Positions 36,293 to 46,805 of a stretch of 64,000 nucleotides of DNA are shown in pieces. Under the pieces are notes generated by a model that saw only the letters and a program-made list of their open reading frames with translations, was not told the DNA's origin and searched no databases. The stretch lies in the NCBI RefSeq assembly GCF_030295975.1, contig NZ_AP027364.1:2356001-2420000 (forward strand). Direction: 5' to 3'. The DNA comes from Thalassotalea atypica (GTDB taxonomy: Bacteria; Pseudomonadota; Gammaproteobacteria; Enterobacterales; Alteromonadaceae). Made by a program: the position numbers and the translations under genes. Every line of letters starts with the position of its first letter. Position 1 is the stretch's first letter.

Positions 36293-37290
36293 TAATTTTT
36301 TCCTAACTGATATTTAGCAACTGCTTTGTTGTGCTGTGATAAAGTTGATGAAAACTGATGCGTGCCGTCACCACGACTAACAAAATAAAAGTCGTCCGTG
36401 TACTCAGGGTTTAAAGCTGCTGTGATGGCAGATAATCCCGGCATTGCAATAGGTGTTGGCGGCAGGCCATTAATTCTGTACGTATTGTAAGCAGTTTTTT
36501 CTTTTAAATGTGCTCGAGTGATATTACCTTGAAAACGCTCTCCTAAGCCATAAATAACTGTCGGATCCGTTTGTAATCGCATTTTTCTATTCAGACGATT
36601 AACGAATACAGAGGCAATCTTTCCTTGCTCAAAAGTTTTTCCAGTCTCTTTCTCTATAATAGAGGCCATAATCAAGGCTTGATAGGCGTTTTCGTAGGGT
36701 AACTGCTGTGTTTTTTGTTGCCACGCAGCTGTTAAGACTAACTCCATTTTACGATGCGCTCTTTGAAGCAACTCAATATCTTTTGTACCGGCTGTATATG
36801 CATAGGTTTCAGGAAAAAACCACCCTTCTGGATTTTCTTGGTTGATGCCTAAATACTCAACAATATTAGCGATTGAGTCGGTCTCTGCTGTTTTAATGAT
36901 ATAGGGCTGTTTATTTAGTATTACTAACCACTCCTTAAGCGTTAAACCTTCTACAAACGTGATACTAAACTGATGCTCATCACCATCGACGAGCCTTTGC
37001 AGCAGAGTTTTCAGGGTATCATAGTTATTAATCTGATAAGTTCCCTGCTTTAACGCAGAGTACTTAGGATTAAGCCGAACAAAAGCCCTGATCCAAAAGC
37101 GTGTTTCAATCCATGCCATTGTCTTCAATTGTTTGGACAAGCTATTTAACGATTCCCCTGCGTTAATGGAAAACAACGTTGGCTGAGTTAACGGGAGCCT
37201 TTGATTCATTTTTTGATTCAACAGGTAATAAAAGCTCAAAACTAATATTGCGCCTAGTGCAAAAAGCGTAACAACTAAACGTTTGATCAT
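36292..37290 (-). CDS. mltG: Endolytic murein transglycosylase MltG (YceG-like)
   Basis: 332 aa inner-membrane enzyme that cuts nascent glycan strands and is thought to end their growth. One N-terminal membrane helix (residues 5-25), a LysM-like region near 40-100, then the YceG domain. The catalytic Glu is 213 in ASIIEKETG, and the KTAYNTYRINGLPPTPIA stretch is present. It overlaps pabC by 4 bp (ATGA) and tmk by 1 bp. Confidence 0.95.
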   Translation of the reverse strand: MIKRLVVTLFALGAILVLSFYYLLNQKMNQRLPLTQPTLFSINAGESLNSLSKQLKTMAWIETRFWIRAFVRLNPKYSALKQGTYQINNYDTLKTLLQRLVDGDEHQFSITFVEGLTLKEWLVILNKQPYIIKTAETDSIANIVEYLGINQENPEGWFFPETYAYTAGTKDIELLQRAHRKMELVLTAAWQQKTQQLPYENAYQALIMASIIEKETGKTFEQGKIASVFVNRLNRKMRLQTDPTVIYGLGERFQGNITRAHLKEKTAYNTYRINGLPPTPIAMPGLSAITAALNPEYTDDFYFVSRGDGTHQFSSTLSQHNKAVAKYQLGKN

Positions 37291-38096
37291 TTTATTAATT
37301 CACCCAATAAAGTAACTGGAGTCGTTGTTAACGATACCCCTTTGTATTTTGCAACCGACACTATACCCATGACTGAATTACAAATAAACATAGCGTCGAC
37401 ATCTTCTAACACTGCTACAGAATAAGAATCGACTTTTATATGTTCTACTCTTGAAAGGATGAACTGGCGATATATACCGTCAACCCCCGATGTAGATAAT
37501 TCAGGCGTATGCCATTGACCATTTTTAAACCAAAACAGGTTCGCGCAACTTGCTTCTATTACATTGCCATATTGATCACAAACCAGAACATCATCTTCAT
37601 TTCGCCGCTCAAGTTCATCTCTGATCAAGACTTGTTCTATTCGGTTTAAATGTTTAATGCCGGCAAGTACAGGACTAGAAGAAAGTACAAATGGACTCAG
37701 ACCAAGATCTATCCCTCGACTTCGCCACAAGTCGTAATGCTCAGGGAAGGAAGAAATTAACACAAAAATATTTAATTGTTTTAAACCATTCCTTGCATAT
37801 CCTCGACCACCAGCTCCAGCCGTTATCATAACTTTGACAACGGCTTTATCAAAGTCTTTCGCTACCCTGCTAAGATAGTCAATTAAACGCTCAGTATCAA
37901 TTTCAGCAACACTTGTCGCTAAACCTAAAACATCATGTGCATGGACCAACCGGGCAATATGGAGATTTAAATGCTCTATGTTTCCGTCAATTATTTTGGC
38001 CGTAGTAAAATGCCCATCACCATAGGCTAACCCACGTTCATTAACATCGATATTAAATACGGTTTGTTCATTCATTGAACTAAAAAGTAGGGTCAT
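37287..38096 (-). CDS. pabC: Aminodeoxychorismate lyase
   Basis: 269 aa PLP enzyme of the class-IV aminotransferase fold; forms p-aminobenzoate from aminodeoxychorismate for folate synthesis. The GLAYGDGHFTTAKI motif near residue 22, the PLP-binding Lys in AGIKHLNRIEQV near 145, and EASCANLFW near 180 match. ATG at 38096 is used here; ATG at 38075 (MNEQTVF) is equally plausible, since neither has a good ribosome site. A strong terminator lies upstream, after fabF. Confidence 0.92.
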   Translation of the reverse strand: MTLLFSSMNEQTVFNIDVNERGLAYGDGHFTTAKIIDGNIEHLNLHIARLVHAHDVLGLATSVAEIDTERLIDYLSRVAKDFDKAVVKVMITAGAGGRGYARNGLKQLNIFVLISSFPEHYDLWRSRGIDLGLSPFVLSSSPVLAGIKHLNRIEQVLIRDELERRNEDDVLVCDQYGNVIEASCANLFWFKNGQWHTPELSTSGVDGIYRQFILSRVEHIKVDSYSVAVLEDVDAMFICNSVMGIVSVAKYKGVSLTTTPVTLLGELIK

Positions 38097-38110
38097 AAAA
38101 AGAAATAAAA

Positions 38111-38144
38111 AAGCCTGAATACTTATTACAAAGTATTCAGGCTT
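38111..38144 (-). terminator. Terminator after fabF
   Basis: Perfect 14-bp arms AAGCCTGAATACTT/AAGTATTCAGGCTT with a 6-nt loop and a T-run on the minus strand. It separates the fab cluster from pabC. Confidence 0.92.
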
Positions 38145-38192
38145 AAGCTTATGAATTCAAGTGATATTTAATTAAAGTTAAAAAGGTTTACC

Positions 38193-39425
38193 TTAAACTT
38201 TCTTGAATAATAGTGAACCGTTTGTACCACCAAAACCAAATGAATTACATAATGCATACTCTAAATCTACATCACGTGCGCCATCTGAAATATAGTCTAG
38301 GTCGCAGCCTTCATCAGGGTTATCTAAATTAATTGTCGGTGGCACTTTGTTGTTTACCAGTGCTTGAATTGTAAATATAGCTTCAACCGAGCCCGCCGCG
38401 CCTAATAAATGGCCTGTCATTGATTTAGTTGAACCAACTAAAAGGTTCTTTGCTTGCTCACCAAAAACAGCTTTTACGGCATTCGTTTCAGCTATATCAC
38501 CAGCTGGGGTTGATGTACCATGAGCATTGATATAACCGATTTTATTTCGGTCTATTTTTGAATCATTGATAGCATTTACCATTGCTGCGGCAGCTCCTTC
38601 ACCATCTGCTGGAGGAGACGTCATATGATAAGCATCGCCACTCATGCCAAAACCAACCAGTTCAGCATAAATTTTAGCGCCACGAGCTTTTGCATGCTCA
38701 TACTCTTCAACCATAATAACACCTGCACCATCACCAAGGACAAAGCCATCACGGTCTTTATCCCAAGGGCGTGATGCTTTTTGCGGATCATCATTACGAG
38801 TAGAAAGTGCTCTTGCTGCGCCAAAGCCGCCCATACCCAAAGTAGTCGATGCTTTTTCAGCTCCACCAGCTAACATAGCGTCAGCATCACCATAAGCAAT
38901 CATTCTAGCGGCGTGACCAATGTTATGGACGCCACTAGTACAAGCCGTAACAATCGAAATATTGGGGCCTTTTAAACCATACTTGATCGATAAATGGCCT
39001 GATATCATGTTAATGATGGTCGATGGTACGAAAAATGGTGACAGCTTTTTAGGGCTTGTCTTTAACATTTTTTCATGATTTTGTTCTATAAGACCTAGGC
39101 CACCGATACCAGAGCCGACTGCTACACCTACACGTGATGCATTCGAGTCATTGATTTCCATTCCAGAATCAATAAATGCTTGAATACCTGCCGCAACGCC
39201 GTACTGAATGAATAAATCCATTTTTTTTGCGTCTTTTTTAGGCATATAGTCTTCAACATTAAAGTCTTTAACTAGGCCTGCAAAACGAGTTGGGTATTCT
39301 GTGGTATCAAAATGTTCGATCATCCCGATGCCACTTTTGCCTTCTAATAAGGCACTCCAAGTTGCTTCAGGTGAATTGCCCAGAGGGCTTAACATACCTA
39401 GACCGGTAACTACAACGCGTCGCAT
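38193..39425 (-). CDS. fabF: 3-oxoacyl-ACP synthase II
   Basis: 410 aa condensing enzyme for chain elongation in type II fatty-acid synthesis; also supports cis-vaccenate formation at low temperature. Cys-His-His triad: Cys162 in VTACTSG, His302 in [12 protein letters not shown], His339 in MTGHLLGA. Length matches E. coli FabF (413). ATG at 39425 has GGAGGC upstream. A 14-bp perfect hairpin lies between acpP and this gene. Confidence 0.97.
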   Translation of the reverse strand: MRRVVVTGLGMLSPLGNSPEATWSALLEGKSGIGMIEHFDTTEYPTRFAGLVKDFNVEDYMPKKDAKKMDLFIQYGVAAGIQAFIDSGMEINDSNASRVGVAVGSGIGGLGLIEQNHEKMLKTSPKKLSPFFVPSTIINMISGHLSIKYGLKGPNISIVTACTSGVHNIGHAARMIAYGDADAMLAGGAEKASTTLGMGGFGAARALSTRNDDPQKASRPWDKDRDGFVLGDGAGVIMVEEYEHAKARGAKIYAELVGFGMSGDAYHMTSPPADGEGAAAAMVNAINDSKIDRNKIGYINAHGTSTPAGDIAETNAVKAVFGEQAKNLLVGSTKSMTGHLLGAAGSVEAIFTIQALVNNKVPPTINLDNPDEGCDLDYISDGARDVDLEYALCNSFGFGGTNGSLLFKKV

Positions 39426-39473
39426 GGATGTGTTGCCTCCGATAGAATTGAATTTTTTGAATAGTATTGAGAA

Positions 39474-39504
39474 TTTTACGAGCTAAATATTTTAGCTCGT
39501 AAAA
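39474..39504 (-). promoter_or_regulatory. Perfect hairpin between acpP and fabF
   Basis: 14-bp exact arms TTTTACGAGCTAAA/TTTAGCTCGTAAAA with a 3-nt loop. A smaller pair (AATCAGG/CCTGATT) lies just before it. The tail is not a clear T-run, so partial termination or mRNA stabilisation that keeps acpP expressed above fabF is more likely than complete termination. Confidence 0.65.
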
Positions 39505-39539
39505 GAAATCAGGCAGTTTAAGCCACCTGATTCAAAGAA

Positions 39540-39773
39540 TTATTGATTAGCAGTAACGTAATCAACAGCAGCTTGAACTGTAGTGATTTTCTCTGCTTCT
39601 TCATCAGGAATCTCAGTGTCAAACTCTTCTTCTAACGCCATTACTAATTCAACTGTGTCTAGCGAGTCAGCGCCTAAGTCGTCAACAAATGAAGCTTCAA
39701 TTGTTACTTCTTCTTCACTAACACCTAATTGCTCAACAGTGATTTTCTTTACGCGTTCTTCGATTGTACTCAT
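39540..39773 (-). CDS. acpP: Acyl carrier protein
   Basis: 77 aa acidic carrier protein of fatty-acid synthesis, with phosphopantetheine attached at Ser37 in [10 protein letters not shown]. Start at ATG 39773 (MSTIEERV) with AAAGGA upstream; an extension to 39842 would add a non-homologous leader. Its leader holds a symmetric GCAATTT/AATTGC stretch at 39797-39813. Placed between fabG and fabF as usual. Confidence 0.98.
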   Translation of the reverse strand: MSTIEERVKKITVEQLGVSEEEVTIEASFVDDLGADSLDTVELVMALEEEFDTEIPDEEAEKITTVQAAVDYVTANQ

Positions 39774-39940
39774 TTTTTTTCCTTTACTAAAAAGATGCAA
39801 TTTTGCAAATTGCGTGTAGTGTATTCGCCAAAAGCAGACCATGCAAGCTTCGAGTTTTACTTTTTAAGCTGGTCAAACCTCTGAGCAACATAATAATTTA
39901 TACTTATATACCCTTAAGACGCAAGTCCAAAGTATAAAAG

Positions 39941-40675
39941 TTAGACCATATACATGCCGCCATTGACATGCAATGTTTCGCCTGTGATATAAGCAGCAGC
40001 ATCCGAAGCAAGAAATGCTACAGCATTTGCAATTTCTTCTGGTTTCCCAAGTCTATTAGCAGGAACCTGTGAAGAGATGCCTTCCTTTTGTTCATCTGTC
40101 AACGTTTGAGTCATATCAGTATCAATAAACCCAGGTGCAACAGTATTAACGGTAATGCCGCGTGATGCAACTTCTCTTGCTAGAGATTTTGTAAAACCTA
40201 GTAAACCGGCTTTTGCCGTTGCATAGTTAACTTGCCCAGCATTGCCCATAGAACCTACTACTGAACCGATATTAATGATCCGTCCAACACGTTTTTTCAT
40301 CATCGGACGAAGTACTGCTTTACTTATCTTAAATACAGAAGATAAGTTGGTTTCTATTATATCGTTCCATTCATCGTCTTTCATGCGCATGATCAAATTG
40401 TCACGCGTAATTCCTGCATTATTGACTAGAATGTCGACGGAGCCATGTTTTTCTTTTATGGCTTCAAACAGGGCCTTAATAGACTCATCCTGTGTGACAT
40501 TCAACACTAAGCCATTACCTTCGCCTAAATATTCACTGATTTTATCTGCGCCATGCGCTGATGTCGCCGTACCAATAACAACGGCACCTAATTCTTTGAG
40601 TTGTGTAGCAATTGATTTTCCAATACCTCGGCTTGCGCCTGTAACCAATGCAACCTTACCTTCTAAAGAAAACAT
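39941..40675 (-). CDS. fabG: 3-oxoacyl-ACP reductase
   Basis: 244 aa short-chain dehydrogenase; reduces 3-oxoacyl-ACP with NADPH. TGASRGIG at 12-19 and NNAG at 85-88 form the coenzyme site; the catalytic residues are Ser138, Tyr151 and Lys155 (YATAK). Follows fabD by 8 bp. Confidence 0.97.
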   Translation of the reverse strand: MFSLEGKVALVTGASRGIGKSIATQLKELGAVVIGTATSAHGADKISEYLGEGNGLVLNVTQDESIKALFEAIKEKHGSVDILVNNAGITRDNLIMRMKDDEWNDIIETNLSSVFKISKAVLRPMMKKRVGRIINIGSVVGSMGNAGQVNYATAKAGLLGFTKSLAREVASRGITVNTVAPGFIDTDMTQTLTDEQKEGISSQVPANRLGKPEEIANAVAFLASDAAAYITGETLHVNGGMYMV

Positions 40676-40683
40676 ATTTAATC

Positions 40684-41619
40684 CTATTTATTAATTTCTT
40701 TCGCTTTGTCCAAAGTCGCTACGTCATTTACTGAAATACACGTAAGCGATTTATTGATTCTTTTTGTTAAGCCTTGTAGTACTTTACCTGGACCCACTTC
40801 AACAAGCTGTACCACATCATGTTGTGCTAGATGCTCAACAGTTTCCGTCCAGCGTACCGGACTATATAGCTGCTTAATGAGTGCCTGTTTAATTGCTTCA
40901 CCATCTGTTTCAGCTGCAACATCAACATTATTGATAACAGGAATACTAGGTGCGTTAAATGTTACTTGTTTTAATTCCTCAGCAAGCAGGTCAGCAGCAC
41001 CTTTCATCAATGCGCAATGCGATGGCACGCTAACTGGCAAAGGTAATGCGCGTTTCGCGCCCGCTGCTTTGCATAACTCACCTGCGCGCTCTACGGCCGA
41101 CTTGTGGCCAGCAATAACCACTTGACCTGGAGAGTTAAAGTTCACAGCAGATACAACATCACCTTGTGCAGCCTCTGCGCATGCTTCGATTATTTTGTCG
41201 TCTGCCAAGCCAATTATGGCGAACATCGCCCCGACTCCTTCCGGAACAGACGCTTGCATATACTCACCACGTTTCTCAACCAAAACAACCGCTTCTTCTA
41301 ATGAAATTACCTCTGCACAAACAAGTGCAGAATATTCCCCTAAGCTATGACCGGCTAAATATGCTGGTGACAGGGATGTTTCACTTTTCAGTAACCGCCA
41401 AAGCGCAACACTGGCCGTTAAGAGTGCTGGCTGGGTATAATTGGTCGCATTTAGTTTTTCTGCTGGTCCTTGTGAGATCAGCTGCCAAACATCGTAGCCT
41501 AATGCTTTTGACGCTTGTGCGAATGTTTGTTGAACGGTGTCGTTGTCAGCAAAATCTGCCAACATTCCAATAGTTTGTGAGCCTTGTCCGGGAAACACAA
41601 ATGCTAGTTCGTTTTGCAT
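40684..41619 (-). CDS. fabD: Malonyl-CoA:ACP transacylase
   Basis: 311 aa. Loads malonyl groups on ACP. The active-site Ser92 sits in GHSLGE, His201 in VPSHCALM, and the FPGQGSQ motif opens the protein. Typical length. fabH lies 47 bp upstream. Confidence 0.97.
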   Translation of the reverse strand: MQNELAFVFPGQGSQTIGMLADFADNDTVQQTFAQASKALGYDVWQLISQGPAEKLNATNYTQPALLTASVALWRLLKSETSLSPAYLAGHSLGEYSALVCAEVISLEEAVVLVEKRGEYMQASVPEGVGAMFAIIGLADDKIIEACAEAAQGDVVSAVNFNSPGQVVIAGHKSAVERAGELCKAAGAKRALPLPVSVPSHCALMKGAADLLAEELKQVTFNAPSIPVINNVDVAAETDGEAIKQALIKQLYSPVRWTETVEHLAQHDVVQLVEVGPGKVLQGLTKRINKSLTCISVNDVATLDKAKEINK

Positions 41620-41666
41620 AGTAAAACCTGTTTATTAAAGCTATAAATGCTACTTTAAGGTGTAGC

Positions 41667-42626
41667 CTAATATTTTATAAGTGCAGAACCCCAGGTAAAA
41701 CCACTACCAAAGGCTTCCATCAGAATAGTTTGTCCGCGCTTGATTCGACCATCTCTGATAGCTTCGTCAAGTGCTGTAGGGATTGTAGCTGCAGACGTAT
41801 TGCCGTGCTTATCCAACGTTACAACTACTTGTTCCATTGGCATTGACAGCTTTTTAGCGGCAGCTTTGATAATCCGGAGGTTAGCTTGATGTGGCACCAA
41901 CCAATCAATATCAGATTTATCCATATTATTATGAGCAAGGGTTTCTTCAACAATTTCACTTAATCGTGTCACTGCAAATTTAAATACTTCATTTCCTTTC
42001 ATATAGATATAGGCGCTTTCCTCGGTCATTACTTCACCGCGCTTAGGCGCGTCAGCACCAAGTAGTGCGCCATGTTTACCGTCTGAATGAATATGCGTAG
42101 ATAATATCCCTTGCTCTTCAGATGCTTCTAGAATGCATGCACCTGCACCATCACCAAATAATACGATGGTGTTTCTATCTGTCGGGTCACACATATGGGA
42201 AAGGTTATCTGCACCAATTACTAGAATGCGCTTAGATGTATTAGATTTAATGAATTGATCGGCTACGCTCAATGAATAGATAAAACCTGAGCATGCAGCC
42301 GCAATATCAAAAGCTGGAATGTAAGGTACTTCTAGATATTTTTGAACAAAACATGCAGCACTAGGTAAATCAGCATGAGAACTCGTTGTTCCCATAATAA
42401 TCATATCAATATCTTTGGCTTCTAAATTAGCCATTTCTAACGCTTTTTTAGCTGCCTCTGCGCCCATATAAGCAACAGTTTCACTTTCGTTCGAGATACG
42501 ACGTTCTTTGATACCTGTACGATCGGTTATCCAATCATCACTTGTATCTACCATTTTTTCTAGGTCGGCATTTGAACGAATTTGTTTAGGGAAATAGCTA
42601 CCTGTACCAACGATTTTTGAATACAT
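41667..42626 (-). CDS. fabH: 3-oxoacyl-ACP synthase III
   Basis: 319 aa. Starts fatty-acid synthesis by joining acetyl-CoA and malonyl-ACP. Catalytic residues are Cys112 (AAACSGF), His246 (VPHQANLRI) and Asn276 (KHGNTSAA). Length as in E. coli (317). 7 bp after plsX. Confidence 0.97.
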   Translation of the reverse strand: MYSKIVGTGSYFPKQIRSNADLEKMVDTSDDWITDRTGIKERRISNESETVAYMGAEAAKKALEMANLEAKDIDMIIMGTTSSHADLPSAACFVQKYLEVPYIPAFDIAAACSGFIYSLSVADQFIKSNTSKRILVIGADNLSHMCDPTDRNTIVLFGDGAGACILEASEEQGILSTHIHSDGKHGALLGADAPKRGEVMTEESAYIYMKGNEVFKFAVTRLSEIVEETLAHNNMDKSDIDWLVPHQANLRIIKAAAKKLSMPMEQVVVTLDKHGNTSAATIPTALDEAIRDGRIKRGQTILMEAFGSGFTWGSALIKY

Positions 42627-42633
42627 ATTAAAT

Positions 42634-43662
42634 TTATTGCCTTTGCTTTAAACCATGTTCCAATTTGTCTTTTATCTTCTTTGGAACTTGTCTTTCGACT
42701 TCTTTTACCGCTTCCATTATCGCAGTAAAGAAAGCTTTCGAATTTGCATTTCCATGGCTTTTAACCACAATGCCACGCAATCCTACCAAACTTGCACCGT
42801 TGTACTGGTCGGGGTTCATTGATTTAAAGAGTTTTTTTAACGTTGGCGCTAGAATTCGGCCTAATATTCGAGCAAATATGTTTTTTTCGAGTACTTCTTT
42901 AACTTTTTCGTAAACTAAACTTGCTACCCCTTCACATGTTTTAAGCGCAACATTACCAACAAACCCATCACAGACAATGACATCGGCCTTATTATTGAAA
43001 ATATCATTCCCTTCGATAAATCCAATATAATTGATATCAGGGTTCTGTTGCAGCTGTGACGCAGCTAACTTGATGTGATCACTTCCCTTTATTTCTTCTT
43101 CACCCATATTTAATAGTGCGACTTTGGGACGTGCAATACCATCAACCTCTTGAGCCAAAACAGAGCCCATAATGGCAAACTGATATAAAACATTTGCGTC
43201 ACAGAATACATTAGCGCCTAAATCCAACATAAACACATGAGCATTCGGAAGCCGCGTTGGTAATGCTGATAGCAAAGCTGGTCGTTCTATTCCTGGTAAT
43301 GTTTTTAGAACAAAGTGGGCTGTAGCAAACAAAGCCCCAGTATTCCCTGCACTCACACAGGCTTGAGCAGTACCTTCATTAACGAGATCAATCGCTTTTC
43401 GCATGGACGAGTCTTTCTTACCACGCATCGCACTGGAAGGTTTTTCACACATGGTGACGATTTGCGTTGTATGCTCAATTGAAAGTTGGGGATGTTCTAA
43501 CGCTTGATGGGTACGTAAAAGTTGCTCTATGACATTTTTATCGCCACAAAGTATAAGTTGCAAAGATGGCAATTGATTGACGGCCATTATTGCTGAAGGG
43601 ATCGTTATAAGGGGGCCTTTATCGCCCCCCATAACATCTAACGCAATGGTTAGATTATTCAA
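42634..43662 (-). CDS. plsX: Phosphate acyltransferase PlsX
   Basis: 342 aa. Makes acyl-phosphate from acyl-ACP for phospholipid synthesis. The N-terminus [12 protein letters not shown] and the [16 protein letters not shown] stretch, with GNTGALFA, are typical. The start is TTG at 43662, which aligns exactly with other PlsX N-termini, but there is no clear ribosome site. Translation may depend on coupling to rpmF, which ends 15 bp upstream. Confidence 0.94.
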   Translation of the reverse strand: MNNLTIALDVMGGDKGPLITIPSAIMAVNQLPSLQLILCGDKNVIEQLLRTHQALEHPQLSIEHTTQIVTMCEKPSSAMRGKKDSSMRKAIDLVNEGTAQACVSAGNTGALFATAHFVLKTLPGIERPALLSALPTRLPNAHVFMLDLGANVFCDANVLYQFAIMGSVLAQEVDGIARPKVALLNMGEEEIKGSDHIKLAASQLQQNPDINYIGFIEGNDIFNNKADVIVCDGFVGNVALKTCEGVASLVYEKVKEVLEKNIFARILGRILAPTLKKLFKSMNPDQYNGASLVGLRGIVVKSHGNANSKAFFTAIMEAVKEVERQVPKKIKDKLEHGLKQRQ

Positions 43663-43677
43663 TTTGTAATTCGCTTA

Positions 43678-43848
43678 TTACTTAGCGATTACTTTTACGC
43701 CTTTGTAAAAGCCATCAGCTGTCACGTGGTGACGACGATGAGTTTCACCAGATACTGGATCTACTGATAAGTTTTCTGCTGTTAAAGCATCGTGTGAACG
43801 GCGCATGCCACGTCTTGCACGAGACTTTTTACTTTTTTGAACTGCCAT
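43678..43848 (-). CDS. rpmF: 50S ribosomal protein L32
   Basis: 56 aa, opening [20 protein letters not shown] and ending KGVKVIAK. Standard L32 composition and length; no zinc-binding cysteines, as usual in gammaproteobacteria. GGAG lies upstream. It sits between yceD and plsX, its universal position, and presumably heads the plsX-fab transcript with yceD. Easy to miss because of its size. Confidence 0.97.
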   Translation of the reverse strand: MAVQKSKKSRARRGMRRSHDALTAENLSVDPVSGETHRRHHVTADGFYKGVKVIAK

Positions 43849-43886
43849 AGCTTGACTCCTAAAATCGGTTGCTAACTAAAATATAA

Positions 43887-44399
43887 CTACTTGAGCTGTT
43901 TCAATACATCAAATGGATTCGGTTTATCAAGCTCTTCCGGCAACTCACCCCAAACACTGTCTGCTTGCGCATTACAATCTTCTAAGTTGTGCTTTGGAAT
44001 TAATGGAATCATGAGGATTAACTCTTCTTCTACTAATTCTCGCAAGTTTACTTCACCATTTTCATCTAATTCAATTGCGTCATAATATGACGGCAATTCA
44101 TCAGCGAGTTCAGGCTTTTTCACAGGACTAAAACAAAATTCAGCTTCAATTTCCTGCTCAAAATCTTCTGTACAACGCTGACAAGTTAATGACACGGACG
44201 CCGATGCTTTTCCTGTTAATACAACCAGTCCAAGTTCATCCACATCAAATTGCACACTAACTTTAACTTGCTCACCATGTGTTTCACACACAGCAAGCAA
44301 TCTATTCATTTCCGTTAACTTAAATACGCCTTCGCACTCTAATCGACGCTGAGCGCTTTTAAACGGATCAATTGTTATTGGAAGTTTAAGATTTTTCAT
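43887..44399 (-). CDS. yceD: DUF177/YceD family rRNA-accumulation protein
   Basis: 170 aa. The LTCQRCTEDFEQEIEAEFCF pattern near 90-110 (Cys-x2-Cys) and the acidic DELPSYYDAIELDENGEVNLRELVEEELIL stretch are the DUF177 hallmarks. E. coli YceD (G30k) is needed for normal 23S rRNA levels, while the plant homologue binds rRNA. The first gene upstream of rpmF, and divergent from maf. Confidence 0.93.
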   Translation of the reverse strand: MKNLKLPITIDPFKSAQRRLECEGVFKLTEMNRLLAVCETHGEQVKVSVQFDVDELGLVVLTGKASASVSLTCQRCTEDFEQEIEAEFCFSPVKKPELADELPSYYDAIELDENGEVNLRELVEEELILMIPLIPKHNLEDCNAQADSVWGELPEELDKPNPFDVLKQLK

Positions 44400-44516
44400 A
44401 AGGCGCGCATAATAAAGCCCATATAGGCACGTGTCAAAGAAAATTCGTCGTTTTTCTTTAAAAACTCAGTATAGACCCAATATATAGTCCAAACTGAATA
44501 ATAATGAAGCTATTAT

Positions 44517-45110
44517 ATGAAAACATTGGTGCTAGGTTCAACTTCAACTTTCCGAAAATCTATTTTAGAAAAACTTAATCTTCCTTTTATATGTGCTAAA
44601 CCTGATATCAACGAAGAAGCCAAAGCAGATGAAACTCCACAAGCATTGGTTGAGCGTTTAGCCATTGAAAAAGCGCAAGCCGTTTCTAGGGAGTTTAACG
44701 ATGCGTTAATCATTGGCTCAGATCAGGTAGCTGTGTGTGACGGAGAAATTCTTGGTAAACCACATCATTTTGACAATGCATTAAAGCAATTACAAAAATT
44801 TAGCGGTAAATGCGTTACATTTTATACTGGGCTGGCAGTATTAGATGTGCAATCGGGTAAAACTGTATCACTGGTTGAACCTTTCCACGTTCACTTTAAG
44901 AATTTGTCAATGCAGGCTATCACGCAATACCTACATGCTGAAGAACCTTATAATTGTGCAGGTAGCTTCAAAAGTGAAGGGTTAGGTATTTGCTTGTTCG
45001 AGAAATTAGCCGGAGACGATCCAAATAGTTTAATTGGCTTACCACTTATTAGACTTACTGAATTACTCGATCAACAAGGCATTAATGTACTTTCAGAGCA
45101 GTCTAGCTAA
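44517..45110 (+). CDS. yceF: Maf-like nucleotide pyrophosphatase (YceF type)
   Basis: 197 aa. Hydrolyses modified nucleoside triphosphates; the E. coli YceF subfamily prefers 7-methyl-GTP. The STSTFRKSIL motif near residue 8, SDQVAVCDG near 68 and CAGSFKSEGLG near 143 fit this subgroup. Divergent from yceD with a ~117-bp shared promoter region; its 3' end overlaps the HAD gene by 8 bp in a convergent arrangement. Confidence 0.9.
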   Translation: MKTLVLGSTSTFRKSILEKLNLPFICAKPDINEEAKADETPQALVERLAIEKAQAVSREFNDALIIGSDQVAVCDGEILGKPHHFDNALKQLQKFSGKCVTFYTGLAVLDVQSGKTVSLVEPFHVHFKNLSMQAITQYLHAEEPYNCAGSFKSEGLGICLFEKLAGDDPNSLIGLPLIRLTELLDQQGINVLSEQSS

Positions 45111-45750
45111 ATAGCTGCTCTAATTCAGACAACGAATGAACAATGACTTTAGGGTTATGCTTTAACAGTTCTTGTTCATTATCGACACCTATTGTAACAC
45201 CTATACTATCGATTCCTGCATTTGCTGCCATTTTTAAATCATGCTTTGAATCACCAATCATAACGGCTTGACTTGGTGCTAGTGAAAACTCATTAAGTAA
45301 GTGATGTAGCATTTGAGGGTGAGGCTTAGATTTGGCTTCATCAGAGCATATTGAACCATCAAATAGATGACCAATATTGGTATCTTGCCACACACGTTTA
45401 AGCCCTTCTCGCCCTTTACCTGTAGCGACAGCTAATTTTCTATCTTGTGATTTGAGTAATTGTAATAACTCGATCGAACGAGAAAACAACGGCGACGGTG
45501 TTGTATCTAATTCTCTATATTGAATCTTGTATTGCTCAATAAGTGCTATTTCCTGTGCAGCACTACGTGCAGGGAATAATTGTTTGATTGCTTCAGGTAA
45601 ACTTAAGCCAATAATACCTTTTGCGCTAATATCGCAAGGTGCAGGCAAATGGCAGCTAATCGCTGCCTGTTGCAATGATGAGACAATTCGCCCTATTGAG
45701 TCTATTAGCGTACCGTCCCAATCGAAAATGACAAGTTTATAATGTTCCAT
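45103..45750 (-). CDS. HAD-superfamily phosphatase (Gph-like)
   Basis: 215 aa. HAD motif I DWDGTLIDS at 10-18 has the nucleophile Asp10 and acid Asp12. Motif II lies in LAVATGKGREGL, motif III Lys in KSKPHPQML and motif IV in VMIGDSKHDLKMAANAG. A small helical cap places it in subfamily IA, like phosphoglycolate phosphatase. The substrate cannot be set from sequence; neighbourhood with rluC is common in this order. Confidence 0.88.
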   Translation of the reverse strand: MEHYKLVIFDWDGTLIDSIGRIVSSLQQAAISCHLPAPCDISAKGIIGLSLPEAIKQLFPARSAAQEIALIEQYKIQYRELDTTPSPLFSRSIELLQLLKSQDRKLAVATGKGREGLKRVWQDTNIGHLFDGSICSDEAKSKPHPQMLHHLLNEFSLAPSQAVMIGDSKHDLKMAANAGIDSIGVTIGVDNEQELLKHNPKVIVHSLSELEQLFS

Positions 45751-45792
45751 GCTTTATAAAGATTTGTTTTCCAATGTTAGAAAAATAATTTA

Positions 45793-46749
45793 TTAACTAG
45801 CTTTTTTAAGTTGTTGTAAAGCAGAATCAAGCTCTTCACCTAAAGGCGCTTCGATCTTTAATCTTTTTTCTGTGCGCGGATGAGTAAATTCGATACTGGC
45901 TGCATGCAAAAATAGCCGTTTCAAGCCATGCTCTTTCATTTTAAAATCAAAGTCTTCAGCGCCATATTTTGCATCACAAGCAATGGGGTGACCTTTAACT
46001 TGGCAATGTACCCTAATTTGATGAGTTCTACCGGTCACTGGAAACGCGCGAACTAACGTTGCACCATTATATTTCTGCAACACTTTATATCGTGTTTCAG
46101 ACTCTTTGCCGTTAATATTATCTACGATAACGACACGTTCACCTGATTTCAGGTCGTTTTTCTTTAGACCTTCTGTAACTTTAGTGACTTTCTCAGACCA
46201 ACGTCCTTTCACTAACGCATGATAAAATTTCTGAACTTTCTTATTGCGAAGTTGCTCATGCAAATTTCTAAGTGCAGATCGTTTCTTTGCCACAACAAGA
46301 CAACCAGAAGTATCTCTGTCTAAGCGATGCACTAGTTCGAGCATCTTTGTATTAGGTCTCAACGCTCTTAGCGCTTCAATAAGCCCAAAACTGAGCCCGC
46401 TTCCGCCGTGCACTGCCATACCTGAAGGTTTATTAATGACGATTAATACTTCATCTTCATATAATATTTGCGATTCAAGATTAGAAACAATATTTAACTG
46501 GGTAGATACCGTATTGGTTTTTTCCGATATACGAATGGGAGCTACTCGCACAATGTCTTCAGCTACCACTTTATATTCTGGTTTAGTTCTTTTCTTATTG
46601 ACCCTAATTTCGCCCTTTCTTAAAAGACGATAGATCATGCTTTTAGGGACACCTTTTAGTGTTTTAACTAAATAGTTGTCGATTCGTTGGCCGTCTTCTT
46701 CACTATCAATGGTGAAAAATCGTACTTTTGGTTTGGTTTCTTCGTTCAT
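45793..46749 (-). CDS. rluC: 23S rRNA pseudouridine(955/2504/2580) synthase
   Basis: 318 aa. S4 RNA-binding domain at about 20-80 and RluA-type catalytic domain with Asp144 in HRLDRDTSG. The Asp position is the same as in E. coli RluC. Divergent from rne, the same arrangement as in E. coli; the shared region of ~570 bp holds the rne promoter and leader. Confidence 0.94.
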   Translation of the reverse strand: MNEETKPKVRFFTIDSEEDGQRIDNYLVKTLKGVPKSMIYRLLRKGEIRVNKKRTKPEYKVVAEDIVRVAPIRISEKTNTVSTQLNIVSNLESQILYEDEVLIVINKPSGMAVHGGSGLSFGLIEALRALRPNTKMLELVHRLDRDTSGCLVVAKKRSALRNLHEQLRNKKVQKFYHALVKGRWSEKVTKVTEGLKKNDLKSGERVVIVDNINGKESETRYKVLQKYNGATLVRAFPVTGRTHQIRVHCQVKGHPIACDAKYGAEDFDFKMKEHGLKRLFLHAASIEFTHPRTEKRLKIEAPLGEELDSALQQLKKAS

Positions 46750-46805
46750 GCGCGCAGTTTAACATAAATAAATACGCTTTTTAGCTAAAATAAACAGCTA
46801 TTTGA

